Positions 7,523 to 16,341 of a stretch of 64,000 nucleotides of DNA are shown one piece after another. This DNA comes from Actinacidiphila acidipaludis (GTDB taxonomy: Bacteria; Actinomycetota; Actinomycetes; Streptomycetales; Streptomycetaceae), in contig NZ_JAINZZ010000028.1 in assembly GCF_019890725.1 (NCBI RefSeq), positions 1-64,000 of the forward strand, written 5' to 3'. Below the pieces are notes generated by a model. It did no database searches. It saw nothing but the letters and a program-made list of their open reading frames with translations, and was not told the origin of the DNA. The translations under genes and the position numbers were made by a program. Numbering within the stretch: position 1 is the first letter of the stretch; each line of letters starts with the position of its first letter.

Positions 7523-9379
7523 TCAGCCGCCGAGCTTGCTCACGTCGCGCACCGCGCCCTTGTCCGCGCTGGTGGCCATCGCCGCGTACGCGCGAAGCGC
7601 CGTGGAGACCTTGCGGTCGCGGGGCGCCTTCGGCGCGTAGACGCCGCCGAGCTCCTCACGGCGGGCGGCCAGTTCCTCGTCGGAGACCAGGAGGTCCATC
7701 GAGCGCGCCGGGATGTCGATGCGGATCCGGTCGCCGTCCCGCACCAGGGCGATGGTGCCGCCGGACGCCGCCTCGGGTGAGGCGTGGCCGATCGACAGGC
7801 CCGACGTGCCGCCGGAGAAGCGGCCGTCGGTGATCAGCGCGCAGGACTTCCCGAGGCCGCGGCCCTTGAGGTACGAGGTCGGGTAGAGCATCTCCTGCAT
7901 ACCCGGGCCGCCGCGCGGGCCCTCGTAGCGGATGACGACGACGTCGCCGGGGGTGATCTCCTTGCGGAGGATCTTCTCGACGGCCTCCTCCTGGGACTCG
8001 CAGACCACCGCCGGGCCCTCGAACGTCCAGATGGACTCGTCGACGCCCGCGGTCTTCACGACCGCGCCGTCCACCGCGAGGTTGCCGCGCAGCACCGCGA
8101 GGCCGCCGTCCTGGGAGTAGGCGTGCTCGACGTCGCGGATGCAGCCGCCCGCCGCGTCGGTGTCCAGCGTCTCCCACCGCTCGGACTGCGAGAACGCCTC
8201 GGCCGAGCGGACGCAGCCGGGGGCGGCGTGCCACAGCTCGACGGCCTCGGGCGTCGGGGTGCCGCCGCGCACGTCCCAGGTCTCCAGCCACTCCTTGATC
8301 GAGCGGGAGTGGACGGTGTGCACGTCCTCGTTGAGCAGGCCGCCGCGGTAGAGCTCACCGAGGATCGCCGGGATGCCGCCGGCCCGGTGCACGTCCTCCA
8401 TGTAGTAGGTGCCGCCGGGCGCGACGTTCGGCGCGACCTTGGCCAGGCACGGCACCCGGCGCGAGACCGCGTCGATGTCGGACAGGCCGTAGTCCAGCTC
8501 GGCCTCCTGGGCTGCGGCGAGCAGGTGCAGGATCGTGTTGGTCGAGCCGCCCATGGCGATGTCGAGGGCCATGGCGTTCTCGAAGGCCGCCGGGGTGGCG
8601 ATGGCGCGCGGCAGCACGGACGCGTCGTCCTGCTCGTAGTAGCGCCGGGTCAGCTCGACGACGGTCCGGCCGGCGTTCTCGTACAGCGCCTTGCGGGCGG
8701 TGTGGGTGGCCAGCACCGAGCCGTTGCCGGGCAGGGACAGGCCGATCGCCTCGGTCAGGCAGTTCATCGAGTTGGCGGTGAACATGCCGGAACACGAGCC
8801 GCAGGTCGGGCAGGCGTTCTCCTCGATGCGCAGGATGTCCTCGTCCGAGACACTCTCGTTGACCGCGTCGGAGATCGCGTTGATCAGGTCGAGCTTGCGG
8901 ACGGTGCCGTCCACGAGGGTCGCCCGGCCGGCCTCCATCGGGCCGCCGGAGACGAAGACCGTGGGGATGTTCAGCCGCAGCGCGGCCATCAGCATGCCCG
9001 GGGTGATCTTGTCGCAGTTGGAGATGCAGATCAGCGCGTCCGCGCAGTGCGCCTCGACCATGTACTCGACGGAGTCGGCGATCAGGTCGCGGGAGGGCAG
9101 CGAGTAGAGCATGCCGCCGTGGCCCATGGCGATGCCGTCGTCGACCGCGATGGTGTTGAACTCGCGCGGCACGGCGCCGGCCGCCTTGATGGCCTCGGAC
9201 ACGATGCGGCCGACGGGCTGGAGGTGGGTGTGGCCGGGTACGAACTCGGTGAAACTGTTGGCGACCGCGACGATCGGCTTGCCGATGTCGGCGTTGGCGA
9301 CGCCGGAGGCGCGCATCAGCGCGCGGGCGCCCGCCATGTTGCGGCCGTGGGTGACCGTACGTGACCTCAGCTCGGGCAC
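7523..9379 (-). CDS. ilvD: Dihydroxy-acid dehydratase
   Basis: An Fe-S enzyme of 618 residues catalysing dehydration of 2,3-dihydroxy-isovalerate and 2,3-dihydroxy-3-methylvalerate, the third common step of valine/isoleucine (and leucine/pantothenate) biosynthesis. Visible signatures include the cluster ligand in CDKITPGM, CPTCGSCSGMFTANSMNCL, and the C-terminal TDGRFSGGTSG motif. The start is the GTG at 9379 (VPELRSRTVTHGRNM), preceded by AGGAG; a longer frame to 9475 adds an unconserved Arg-rich leader. It stands alone, so regulation by branched-chain amino acids cannot be read here. Confidence 0.97.
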   Translation of the reverse strand: MPELRSRTVTHGRNMAGARALMRASGVANADIGKPIVAVANSFTEFVPGHTHLQPVGRIVSEAIKAAGAVPREFNTIAVDDGIAMGHGGMLYSLPSRDLIADSVEYMVEAHCADALICISNCDKITPGMLMAALRLNIPTVFVSGGPMEAGRATLVDGTVRKLDLINAISDAVNESVSDEDILRIEENACPTCGSCSGMFTANSMNCLTEAIGLSLPGNGSVLATHTARKALYENAGRTVVELTRRYYEQDDASVLPRAIATPAAFENAMALDIAMGGSTNTILHLLAAAQEAELDYGLSDIDAVSRRVPCLAKVAPNVAPGGTYYMEDVHRAGGIPAILGELYRGGLLNEDVHTVHSRSIKEWLETWDVRGGTPTPEAVELWHAAPGCVRSAEAFSQSERWETLDTDAAGGCIRDVEHAYSQDGGLAVLRGNLAVDGAVVKTAGVDESIWTFEGPAVVCESQEEAVEKILRKEITPGDVVVIRYEGPRGGPGMQEMLYPTSYLKGRGLGKSCALITDGRFSGGTSGLSIGHASPEAASGGTIALVRDGDRIRIDIPARSMDLLVSDEELAARREELGGVYAPKAPRDRKVSTALRAYAAMATSADKGAVRDVSKLGG

Positions 9380-9566
9380 GGTGTCCACTCCTTGGTTCAC
9401 TCGAGCGCGTACGAGAAGGCGATGGTGCTCACGCCTGGGCTCCGAGCGTACGCCCGTCGCCCAGGATCCGGACAACCCGTCCGGATCGCGGGATCCGTGT
9501 CCCGCCGCGCGCTGCCGCGCGGCGCGAGGTGAGCGCCCGGGGGCGGCGCCGGCGGGCCGACCGCCG

Positions 9567-10178
9567 TCAGGGCCCGACGTCGGGATCGGTGAGGTAGCGC
9601 TGCAGCGTCGGCGCGACCATCGCCACCAGCCGCTCGGGGTCCGCCGAGGCGATCGGCTCCACCTTGACCACGTGCCGCAGCATGATGATGCCGACGAGCT
9701 GGGCCGCCGCGAGCTGCGCCCGGTACTCCGGGTCCGGCACGTCCAGCTCGCCCGCGACCCGGGCCAGCAGCGTGCGGCTGACCAGACCGCGCAGCACCGC
9801 CGCGGCCGTGTCGTTCGTCACCGCCGACCGCACGACCGCCAGCAGCGGCTCGCGGGTCGCCGGGTTCTCCCAGATCCGCAGCATGAAGCGGGCCGCCCGC
9901 TCGCCCATGCCCCCGGCGTCGCCGCCCGCCATCGCCTGCGGCATGTCCTGGGCCGGCGCGAACGAGATCTCGATCGCGGCCGCGAAGACCTGCTCCTTGG
10001 TCCCGAAGTAGTGGTGCACCAGCGCCGCGTCCACCCCGGCGGCCTTGCCGATGGACCGGACCGAGGTGCGGTCGTAGCCGCGCGCCGAGAACTCCTCGCG
10101 GGCCGCGGCCAGGATCCGCTCCCGGGTGTCGCCCGACGCCGGGCCCGCCGGACGGCCGCGGCGCCGCGTGGGCGTCAC
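9567..10178 (-). CDS. TetR-family transcriptional regulator
   Basis: A 203-residue repressor with an N-terminal HTH (TRERILAAAREEFSARGYDRTSVRSIGKAAGVDAALVHHYFGTKEQVF) and a helical ligand-binding domain matching the TetR_C_17-like type (VKVEPIASADPERLVAMVAPTLQRYL). The GTG start overlaps the TGA of the upstream sugar-isomerase-like gene by 4 nt, so the two are co-translated. The Arg-rich N-terminus (TPTRRRGRPAG) is typical. Its target is unknown; it could govern its own operon. Confidence 0.92.
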   Translation of the reverse strand: MTPTRRRGRPAGPASGDTRERILAAAREEFSARGYDRTSVRSIGKAAGVDAALVHHYFGTKEQVFAAAIEISFAPAQDMPQAMAGGDAGGMGERAARFMLRIWENPATREPLLAVVRSAVTNDTAAAVLRGLVSRTLLARVAGELDVPDPEYRAQLAAAQLVGIIMLRHVVKVEPIASADPERLVAMVAPTLQRYLTDPDVGP

Positions 10179-11041
10179 CGCCGGCCCACGCCCGCGGCCG
10201 CCGCCAGGTGCAGCCGCGTGAAGGCCAGCGCCTCGGCCAGGTCGGCCTCCCGTTCGGCCGCCGACATCGCCCGGCGGGTGTTGACCTCGATCACCACGTG
10301 ACCCGAGAAACCGGTGACCGCCAGGGACTCCAGCAGTTCCGCGCACGGCTGGCCACCGCGTCCCGGCACCAGGTGCTCGTCCTTGGCCGAGCCGCTGCCG
10401 TCGGCCAGGTGCACGTGCGCCAGCCGGTCGCCCATCCGCCGCACCATGTCCATCGCGGCGACCCGCGAGGTGGCCGCGTGCGACAGGTCCACGGTGAAGT
10501 GGCGGTAGTCCTCCTTGCTGACGTCCCAGTCCGGCGCGTAGGCGAGCATCTCGCGGTCCCGGTAGCGCCACGGGTACATGTTCTCCACCGCGAACCGCAC
10601 GTCGGTCTCGCCCGCCATCCGCCAGATCCCGCGGACGAAGTCACGGGCGTAGGAGCGCTGCCAGCGGAACGGCGGGTGCACCACCACGGTCGTCGCACCG
10701 AGCCGCTCGGCCGCCCGCCGGGCGCGCTGCAGCTTCGCCCAGGGGTCGGTCGACCACACCCGCTGCGTGATGAGCAGGCAGGGCGCGTGCACAGCGAGCA
10801 CCGGGATGCCGTGGTACTCCGACAGCCGGCGCAGCGCGTCCACGTCCTGGCTGACCGGGTCGGTCCACACCATCACCTCGACGCCGTCGTACCCCAGGCG
10901 CGCGGCGATCTCGAAGGCGGTGGCCGTGGACTCCGGATAGACCGACGCCGTGGACAGCGCGACCCGCGCACCGGGCACCGCCACGGGCCGTCCTGCACGG
11001 CTCGCGGCGTGATGCGCCTGGGGTCCCTCGGGTTCAGCCAC
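10175..11041 (-). CDS. Sugar phosphate isomerase/epimerase family protein (AP-endonuclease 2-like TIM barrel)
   Basis: A 288-residue xylose-isomerase-like TIM barrel. Metal-binding candidates typical of the fold are visible: VVVHPPF, RFAVENMYP (Glu), FTVDLSHAA (Asp and His), HVHLADGSG and VVIEVNTR (Glu). It therefore probably isomerises or epimerises a small sugar or cyclitol, but the substrate is open. A GTG start at 11041 is favoured because TACGCT, a -10-like element, ends 7 nt upstream (leaderless). It is the first gene of a two-gene unit with the TetR regulator. Confidence 0.82.
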   Translation of the reverse strand: MAEPEGPQAHHAASRAGRPVAVPGARVALSTASVYPESTATAFEIAARLGYDGVEVMVWTDPVSQDVDALRRLSEYHGIPVLAVHAPCLLITQRVWSTDPWAKLQRARRAAERLGATTVVVHPPFRWQRSYARDFVRGIWRMAGETDVRFAVENMYPWRYRDREMLAYAPDWDVSKEDYRHFTVDLSHAATSRVAAMDMVRRMGDRLAHVHLADGSGSAKDEHLVPGRGGQPCAELLESLAVTGFSGHVVIEVNTRRAMSAAEREADLAEALAFTRLHLAAAAGVGRR

Positions 11042-11081
11042 GGGAGCTAGCGTACGGCGACCACCGAGCGTGGCCGGAACG

Positions 11082-12119
11082 TCACCCGCGCCACGGCGCG
11101 AGGGTCGAGCCCGCGCCGCCGTTCCGCGCCGGGGTTCCGGGCGCCTGGACGGGGGTTCCGGGGGCGGACGTGACCGGGCCGGCGGCCGTGTCGGCGACCA
11201 TCACGTCGAGCTTGCGCAGGATCACGCCCTCGCGCAGCGCCCACGGGCACATGTCCAGCTCGTCGACGCCGAACAGGTCCATCGCGCCCTCGGCGACCAG
11301 TGCGCCGGCCAGCAACTGACGGGCCCGGCCCGCCGAGACGCCCGGCAGCTCGGCCCGCTTCTGCGCGCTCATCGCGGCCAGCTTCGGCACCCACGCCTCC
11401 AGCGCGGACCTGCGCAGCGTGCGCTGCACGTACAGGCCCTCCGCGCTGCGCGCCGCCCCGGCGATCCGGGCGAGCTGCCGGAACGTCTTGGAGGTGCCCA
11501 CCGCCAGGTCCGGGGTGCCCAGGCGGGCGAACTCCGCGACGGTACGGGCGATTTCGGCCCGCACCCGGCGGCGCAGGGCCCGCACGTCGTCGGCCGTCGG
11601 CGGATCGGCGCGCAGTCCGGTGCTGGTCAGCCGGCCCGCGCCCAGCGGCAGCGACACCGCCGCGTCCGGGTACTCGTCCATGCCGAAGCCGATCTCCAGC
11701 GAGCCGCCGCCGATGTCCAGCACCAGCAGCCGGCCGGCCGACCAGCCGAACCAGCGGCGCACCGCGAGGAAGGTGAGCCGCGCCTCGTCCTCACCGGACA
11801 GCACGGTCAGCCCGACCCCGGTCTCCTGCTCGACCCGGGCGAGGACCGCCTCGCCGTTGGCCGCCTCGCGGACCGCCGACGTCGCGAACGGCAGCACGTC
11901 CTCCACGCCCTTGTCCTCGGCGACGCGCATCGCGTCCGCGACGGTGGCCACCAGCCGGTCCACGCCGGCCTCGCTGATCGCGCCCTGCTCGTCCAGCAGC
12001 TCCGCGAGCCGCAGTTCCGCCTTGTGGGAGTAGGCCGGCAACGGGCGCGCGCCGGGGTGCGCGTCCACCACCAGCAGGTGGACGGTGTTGGATCCCACAT
12101 CGAGCACTCCGAGTCGCAT
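11082..12119 (-). CDS. Ppx/GppA-family phosphatase
   Basis: A 345-residue ASKHA-fold enzyme: exopolyphosphatase and/or guanosine pentaphosphate phosphohydrolase. The N-terminal phosphate loop is LGVLDVGSNTVHLLVVD, and the second nucleotide/phosphate motif is LLVLDIGGGSLEIGFG. The catalytic-Glu region is ATSAVREAANGEAV. It is short compared with the ~500-residue E. coli Ppx and lacks the C-terminal HD-like domain, which is normal for actinobacterial Ppx1-type proteins. Whether it uses polyphosphate or pppGpp is unresolved. It lies immediately downstream of, and co-directional with, the sugar-isomerase-like gene's promoter region. Confidence 0.9.
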   Translation of the reverse strand: MRLGVLDVGSNTVHLLVVDAHPGARPLPAYSHKAELRLAELLDEQGAISEAGVDRLVATVADAMRVAEDKGVEDVLPFATSAVREAANGEAVLARVEQETGVGLTVLSGEDEARLTFLAVRRWFGWSAGRLLVLDIGGGSLEIGFGMDEYPDAAVSLPLGAGRLTSTGLRADPPTADDVRALRRRVRAEIARTVAEFARLGTPDLAVGTSKTFRQLARIAGAARSAEGLYVQRTLRRSALEAWVPKLAAMSAQKRAELPGVSAGRARQLLAGALVAEGAMDLFGVDELDMCPWALREGVILRKLDVMVADTAAGPVTSAPGTPVQAPGTPARNGGAGSTLAPWRG

Positions 12120-12201
12120 GAGGTGACGCTAGCGCCCCGGACCGCGATCGTGCGCGGGCGGGTTGCGGCATTACACGCATTACGGTCTTACGCTTGGGCG
12201 C

Positions 12202-12984
12202 GTGGCGAAGGTGAAGGGCCGCACGGACGGCCGAGACGAGACAGCGCTGGACTTCCCGCGGGCCTGGGTGGAGTTCGCCGACCCTGCCGACGAGGAACAG
12301 GTCTTCCGCTGCGACCTGACCTGGCTCACCTCCCGGTGGACCTGTGTCTTCGGCCACGGCTGCCAGGGGATCGTGGCAGGGCGGGCCGCCGACGGCTGCT
12401 GCTCGCTGGGCGCGCACTTCTCCGACGACGACGACGAGAAGCGGGTGGCCGGCCATGTGGCACGGCTCACCCCGGAGACCTGGCAGTTGCACTCCCTGGG
12501 CACCGGACGCGACGGCTTCTGGGCCGAGGAGAACGAGGACGGCGAACGGCAGACGCGCGTCGTGGACGGCGCGTGCATCTTCTCCAACCGTCCCGGTTTC
12601 GCCGGCGGCCAGGGCTGCGCCCTGCACGCGCTCGCCCTCCGCGAGGGCCGCGAGCCGCTGGAGACCAAGCCCGACGTGTGCTGGCAGCTCCCCATCCGCC
12701 GCACCTTCGACTGGGTCGACCGGCCCGACGACACCCGGGTCCTGGTCGTCTCCATCGGTGAGTACGACCGCCGCGGATGGGGGCCGGGCGGGCACGACCT
12801 GCACTGGTGGTGCACGTCGGCGGTGTCCGCGCACGGCGGGGGCGAGCCGGTCTACGCCTCGTACCGGGCCGAACTCACCGAACTGATGGGGGCGGCGGCC
12901 TACGAGGTGCTGGCCGGCATGTGCGAGGCCCGCCTGGCGGCGGCCCTTCCCCTGGTCGCCCCGCACCCGGCGGACCCGGCGTAG
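12202..12984 (+). CDS. Cysteine-cluster protein of unknown function
   Basis: A 260-residue protein rich in conserved-looking Cys: CDLTW, then TCVFGHGCQG, DGCCSLG, ACIFSNRPGF and GCALHALAL. The arrangement resembles CxxxxCC-type putative Zn/Fe-S cluster proteins (YkgJ/DUF3109 group), which supports a bound metal. Two further Cys (CWQLP, WWCTSA) occur in the second half together with a Trp-rich patch. The start is the GTG at 12202 (VAKVKGRTDGRDETALDFPRAW). It is divergent from the Ppx gene. The molecular role is not known. Confidence 0.72.
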   Translation: MAKVKGRTDGRDETALDFPRAWVEFADPADEEQVFRCDLTWLTSRWTCVFGHGCQGIVAGRAADGCCSLGAHFSDDDDEKRVAGHVARLTPETWQLHSLGTGRDGFWAEENEDGERQTRVVDGACIFSNRPGFAGGQGCALHALALREGREPLETKPDVCWQLPIRRTFDWVDRPDDTRVLVVSIGEYDRRGWGPGGHDLHWWCTSAVSAHGGGEPVYASYRAELTELMGAAAYEVLAGMCEARLAAALPLVAPHPADPA

Positions 12985-13066
12985 GACCTCGCTCCGGGGC
13001 GCCCGGAGGCGGAGGGGCGGGCGGGCGCGGCCCGCCCGCGTTGACGCGCTCTCGTCGACGGCGCCC

Positions 13067-14287
13067 TCATCGAGGGGCGGCGGCGGGGCTGGGAGTGCGG
13101 ACGGGCGTGAGGAGCGCCAGGGCGGCGACGAGAAGGCAGCAGATCCCCGCGATCAGGCAGGCCCAGGCGGTGCCGTAGTGCTGGGCGGCCCAGGTGAGGA
13201 CGGCCGCGCCGACCGGGGCCGCGGAGTAGTGCAGGGTCCAGTGCGCCGAGGTCACCCGCCCGAGGAGATGCTCGGGGGTCACCTCCTGGCGCAGGGACAT
13301 CGAGCACGTGCCCGCGACGGCCACGCACCCGAGGAACACCGCCGCCAGCGTCGCCGTCGACGTGACGCTGCCCGCCGAACCGACGGCGGCGAGCGCCACT
13401 CCGCAGACGGCGACACCGCCGATCCACGCCACGCCGAAGCCCAGCGCGCGGCGGATCATGGCCACCGACAGCGCCCCGGCGACCGTCCCCAGGGCCCCGA
13501 CGGCGAAGACCGTGCCGACCGCGCCGTCACCCTGACCCAGATCGTGCTTCACGTGGTAGACGATCAGGTCGTTCAGGCCGAGGGTCAGGAAGCTGAAGAC
13601 CGACAGCAGCGCGGTCAGGGTGCGCAGCACGGGGTGCCGGCCCAGGAAAGCCGCGCCGGCCGCCAACTCCCTCCAGACGCCGGTGCGTTCCGCGCCCTTC
13701 TCCGGGCGCGTGGAGCCCCGGAACCGTACGAGGAGCATGCACGCGGCCGAGACCCCGTAGCTCGCCGCGTCCACGCCGACCGCGGCCGCCGCCCCGAACC
13801 AGGCCACGACGAAGCCCGCGCACAGCGGCCCGACCACCCCGGCCGCGGCGGCCGTCGCGTTCAGCCGGCCGTTGACCTCGGTGATGCGCTCGGCGGGAAC
13901 CAGCGACCGCACGGCGGTGACATAGGTGACGGCGAACAGCATCCCGACCGCCTCCGCCAGCGGCAGGACCACGTAGAGCAGCCACAGTTGCGGGCCGACG
14001 GCCCACGCCAGGGGGATGAGCGCGTACAGCACCATGCGGACGAGGTCGCTGGCGATGAGCAGCTTCCTACGGTCCAGCCGGTCCACCACGACGCCCGCGA
14101 ACACCCCGGCCAGCACGGACGCCGCCCCCGCCACAGCCGTCAACAGGCCCATCCGCGCGACGGATCCGGTCGCGTGCAGGACCAGCAGCGGCAACGCGAT
14201 CAGGGCGAAGGAGTCCCCCACCACCGACAGGGTCTGCGCGACCCAGAAAGCGGCGAAGTCCCGCCCCCACCGTTCACCCTCACCCAT
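13067..14287 (-). CDS. Major facilitator superfamily exporter
   Basis: A 406-residue protein with about 12 hydrophobic segments. The N-terminus (FAAFWVAQTLSVVGDSFALIALPLLVLHATGS) and the loop VVDRLDRRKLLIASDLVR after helix 2 identify the enterobactin-exporter/EntS-like MFS_3 group common in actinobacteria. It should be a proton-driven efflux pump for a small molecule. No regulator or biosynthetic gene is next to it, so the substrate cannot be proposed. The Ala/Pro-rich C-terminal tail is unremarkable. Confidence 0.9.
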   Translation of the reverse strand: MGEGERWGRDFAAFWVAQTLSVVGDSFALIALPLLVLHATGSVARMGLLTAVAGAASVLAGVFAGVVVDRLDRRKLLIASDLVRMVLYALIPLAWAVGPQLWLLYVVLPLAEAVGMLFAVTYVTAVRSLVPAERITEVNGRLNATAAAAGVVGPLCAGFVVAWFGAAAAVGVDAASYGVSAACMLLVRFRGSTRPEKGAERTGVWRELAAGAAFLGRHPVLRTLTALLSVFSFLTLGLNDLIVYHVKHDLGQGDGAVGTVFAVGALGTVAGALSVAMIRRALGFGVAWIGGVAVCGVALAAVGSAGSVTSTATLAAVFLGCVAVAGTCSMSLRQEVTPEHLLGRVTSAHWTLHYSAAPVGAAVLTWAAQHYGTAWACLIAGICCLLVAALALLTPVRTPSPAAAPR

Positions 14288-14344
14288 CCCACGACACTAA
14301 CCACACCGCTCATGCCCCCGCGCCCCGTTATTTCCGGCCACCAA

Positions 14345-14425
14345 GCACCGGCCACTGGCCGCAGACCGCGGACCGCAGCAGACCGCGGACCGCGGGCGGG
14401 AGCGGGAGCGGGAGCGGGACGGCAC
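14345..14425. repeat. Short GC-rich direct repeats
   Basis: Within the 152-nt gap between the MFS gene and the sigma-like gene, GCAGACCGCGGACCG-type units recur (14359-14393), followed by a GCGGGA repeat (about 14395-14420). They appear to be simple-sequence repeats without a recognisable function. Confidence 0.5.
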
Positions 14426-14439
14426 AGGGAGGACGAGCG

Positions 14440-16116
14440 CTACGACGCCCCGGACGTGCCCGAGTCCGTCGTCGACGCCCCGCCGGAGGGGGTCGCCTCC
14501 GTGGGTGAGGACGACGGCTCGCCCGACGTCGGCGGCGGCTCCGACGTCGGCGGCGCGGAGGTCGGGGGGGCCGAGGACGACGGAGGAGCCGACGTCGGGG
14601 ACGAGGAGACCGGCGGCGGCACCGACCGGGTCGAGGAGCCGTGCAACCGCACCACGGCCCCACCCGGCTGGAAGGAGATCGCCGCGCTCCACGCCCCCGT
14701 GGGCTCCAGCGCCCGGTCCACGCGCACGGTGAGAGTGATCGATTCTCCAGGCCGCAGCACCCCGCCGCGTGCCGACAGCTCCAGCCAGTACGCGGACGTC
14801 GACGCCGTCCACCGCACCGGCGCGCCCCCGCTCGCGGTGAGGGTGATGTCCGTGCTGCCGGGCGCCGGGCGGGCGGTGACCAGCAGATACGAGGACCCGT
14901 CCGTGGGCGCGTTGGAGGAGACGGAGACCGTGGGGGACGCCGGATCCCCGGCGGACGCGGACGGGGAGGCGCCGGAGGCGCTGGGCGCGGGCGCCCCGCC
15001 GCGGGAGGTCGGCACGGAGCTGCCGGCCTTCTCGTAGGGGACGCCGTCGAGCCCGTCGCGTTCGCTGACCGCCGACCGCCCGCGGTTCCCGGGCGCCTCG
15101 TCGCCGAGCGGGGCGGCCCGGTAGGCGGCCCACAGCGCCAGCACGGGCGCGGCCACCACCGCGGCGACGACGGTCGTGGTGACCGCGCGGTGCCGCAACT
15201 GCGCGCGGCGGGCCGCACGGTCCTTGAGGTCGAGCGGGAAGCCGCGCCGGTCGAACCGCGGCGTGCCCTCGCGGGTCCGCCCGATCCCGGCGTCCATGGC
15301 GTGCAGCAGCGCCGCGTAGGCGGCCGAGCGCGGCGCCTCCACGAGTCCGAGGACCGCGGACGCTCCGGGCGCCGTCGCACCCGGCCACGGCTCCTGCGCC
15401 ACGACGCGTTCCGCGGTGCGGCGGCAGACAGCGCACTCGTCGACATGGCGGACGAGTTCGGTGCGCAGCGCCGTGCCGAGCAGCACCCGCGTCTCACCGG
15501 CCAGTTGGGCGACCAGCGCGCAGCGCCCGGTGTCGACGACGGCCAGGGCGGTCCTGGTCCGCTCCACCTCGCAGGCCGCGCGCGCCAGCCGGGAACGCGC
15601 CGCGTCCGCGTCCAGCCCCAGCACGTGGCCGATCTCGGCGGGCGTGAGCTGGTGGCGGACGGCGAGTTCGAGGGCCTCGCGCTGCTCGGGTGTGGTGCCG
15701 GCCGCCTCGGGCCAGGCGAGGGCGGCGAGTTGGGCGCGGCGCTGCTCGGCGACGGTCTCCGAGGCGCGCGGCTGCGGCAGCGCTCCCGCGGCGAGCCTGC
15801 GCAGGCAGGCCCAGCGGGCGAGCGCGTACAGCCAGGCCCGTCGCAGCGCCGCGTCGTGCAGACGGGCCCGCTGCCGTTCGGCCAGGGCGAGGGTCTCGCC
15901 GACGGCCGCGGAGGCGGCGTCGTGCTCGCACAGGATGGACAGGCAGTACGTGAACAGGCCGTCGAGATACGGCTCGTAGTGCCCGGGCGGCTGCATCGGC
16001 AGCGTGCCCTGCGGGCGCCGCTCGCGGTCCCGTTCCGCCGTCCTGGGCCGTCCGGCCGGGGCCCGGTGCCGGCGGTGGGCGCCGGTGGTCTGGGTGGGGG
16101 TCTCCTGCCTGCTCAT
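14440..16116 (-). CDS. Sigma-70-like/anti-sigma fusion, membrane-anchored with extracellular BACON-like domain
   Basis: A 558-residue multi-domain protein. After an Arg-rich N-terminus there is a degenerate sigma region 2 (YEPYLDGLFTYCLSILCEHD... RRAWLYALARWACLRRL), then a region-4-like HTH (TPEQREALELAVRHQLTPAEIGHVLGL). A zinc-anti-sigma motif follows (RHVDECAVCRRT, the HxxxCxxC pattern), then one transmembrane helix (VTTTVVAAVVAAPVLALWAAY) near the middle. The extracellular part has a Ser/Pro linker, a BACON-like beta-sandwich (GGAPVRWTASTSAYWLELSARGG) and a long Ser/Thr/Pro tail. Actinobacterial ECF groups with fused zinc-finger/TM extensions (e.g. ECF52) are known. The domain order is seen; signal transduction through the membrane is inference. 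An extra GTG lies at 16119. Confidence 0.78.
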   Translation of the reverse strand: MSRQETPTQTTGAHRRHRAPAGRPRTAERDRERRPQGTLPMQPPGHYEPYLDGLFTYCLSILCEHDAASAAVGETLALAERQRARLHDAALRRAWLYALARWACLRRLAAGALPQPRASETVAEQRRAQLAALAWPEAAGTTPEQREALELAVRHQLTPAEIGHVLGLDADAARSRLARAACEVERTRTALAVVDTGRCALVAQLAGETRVLLGTALRTELVRHVDECAVCRRTAERVVAQEPWPGATAPGASAVLGLVEAPRSAAYAALLHAMDAGIGRTREGTPRFDRRGFPLDLKDRAARRAQLRHRAVTTTVVAAVVAAPVLALWAAYRAAPLGDEAPGNRGRSAVSERDGLDGVPYEKAGSSVPTSRGGAPAPSASGASPSASAGDPASPTVSVSSNAPTDGSSYLLVTARPAPGSTDITLTASGGAPVRWTASTSAYWLELSARGGVLRPGESITLTVRVDRALEPTGAWSAAISFQPGGAVVRLHGSSTRSVPPPVSSSPTSAPPSSSAPPTSAPPTSEPPPTSGEPSSSPTEATPSGGASTTDSGTSGAS

Positions 16117-16341
16117 CACCGGCTGACGGTAGGCCCGTCAGGGGCCCGAGTTCAGCAGTCCCGCCTGACGTTAACCCTTATGGGTAATGATCCGGGCCGA
16201 ATTCGGACAGAACGGTCACGCTCCCGGGTGACGGTACGTTCACGCGCTCGAACGCCGTGGCGTACGCCCTCGGGCGCGCCCCCGCGCCTCCGGAACGGCG
16301 ATCGGGACCCGTTGTCGGACCCGCCCGCTACCGTGAACCGC

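Noticed and set aside
7784..9364. Long plus-strand frame opposite ilvD
   Set aside because: A shadow of ilvD caused by G/C-ending codons; no family resemblance.
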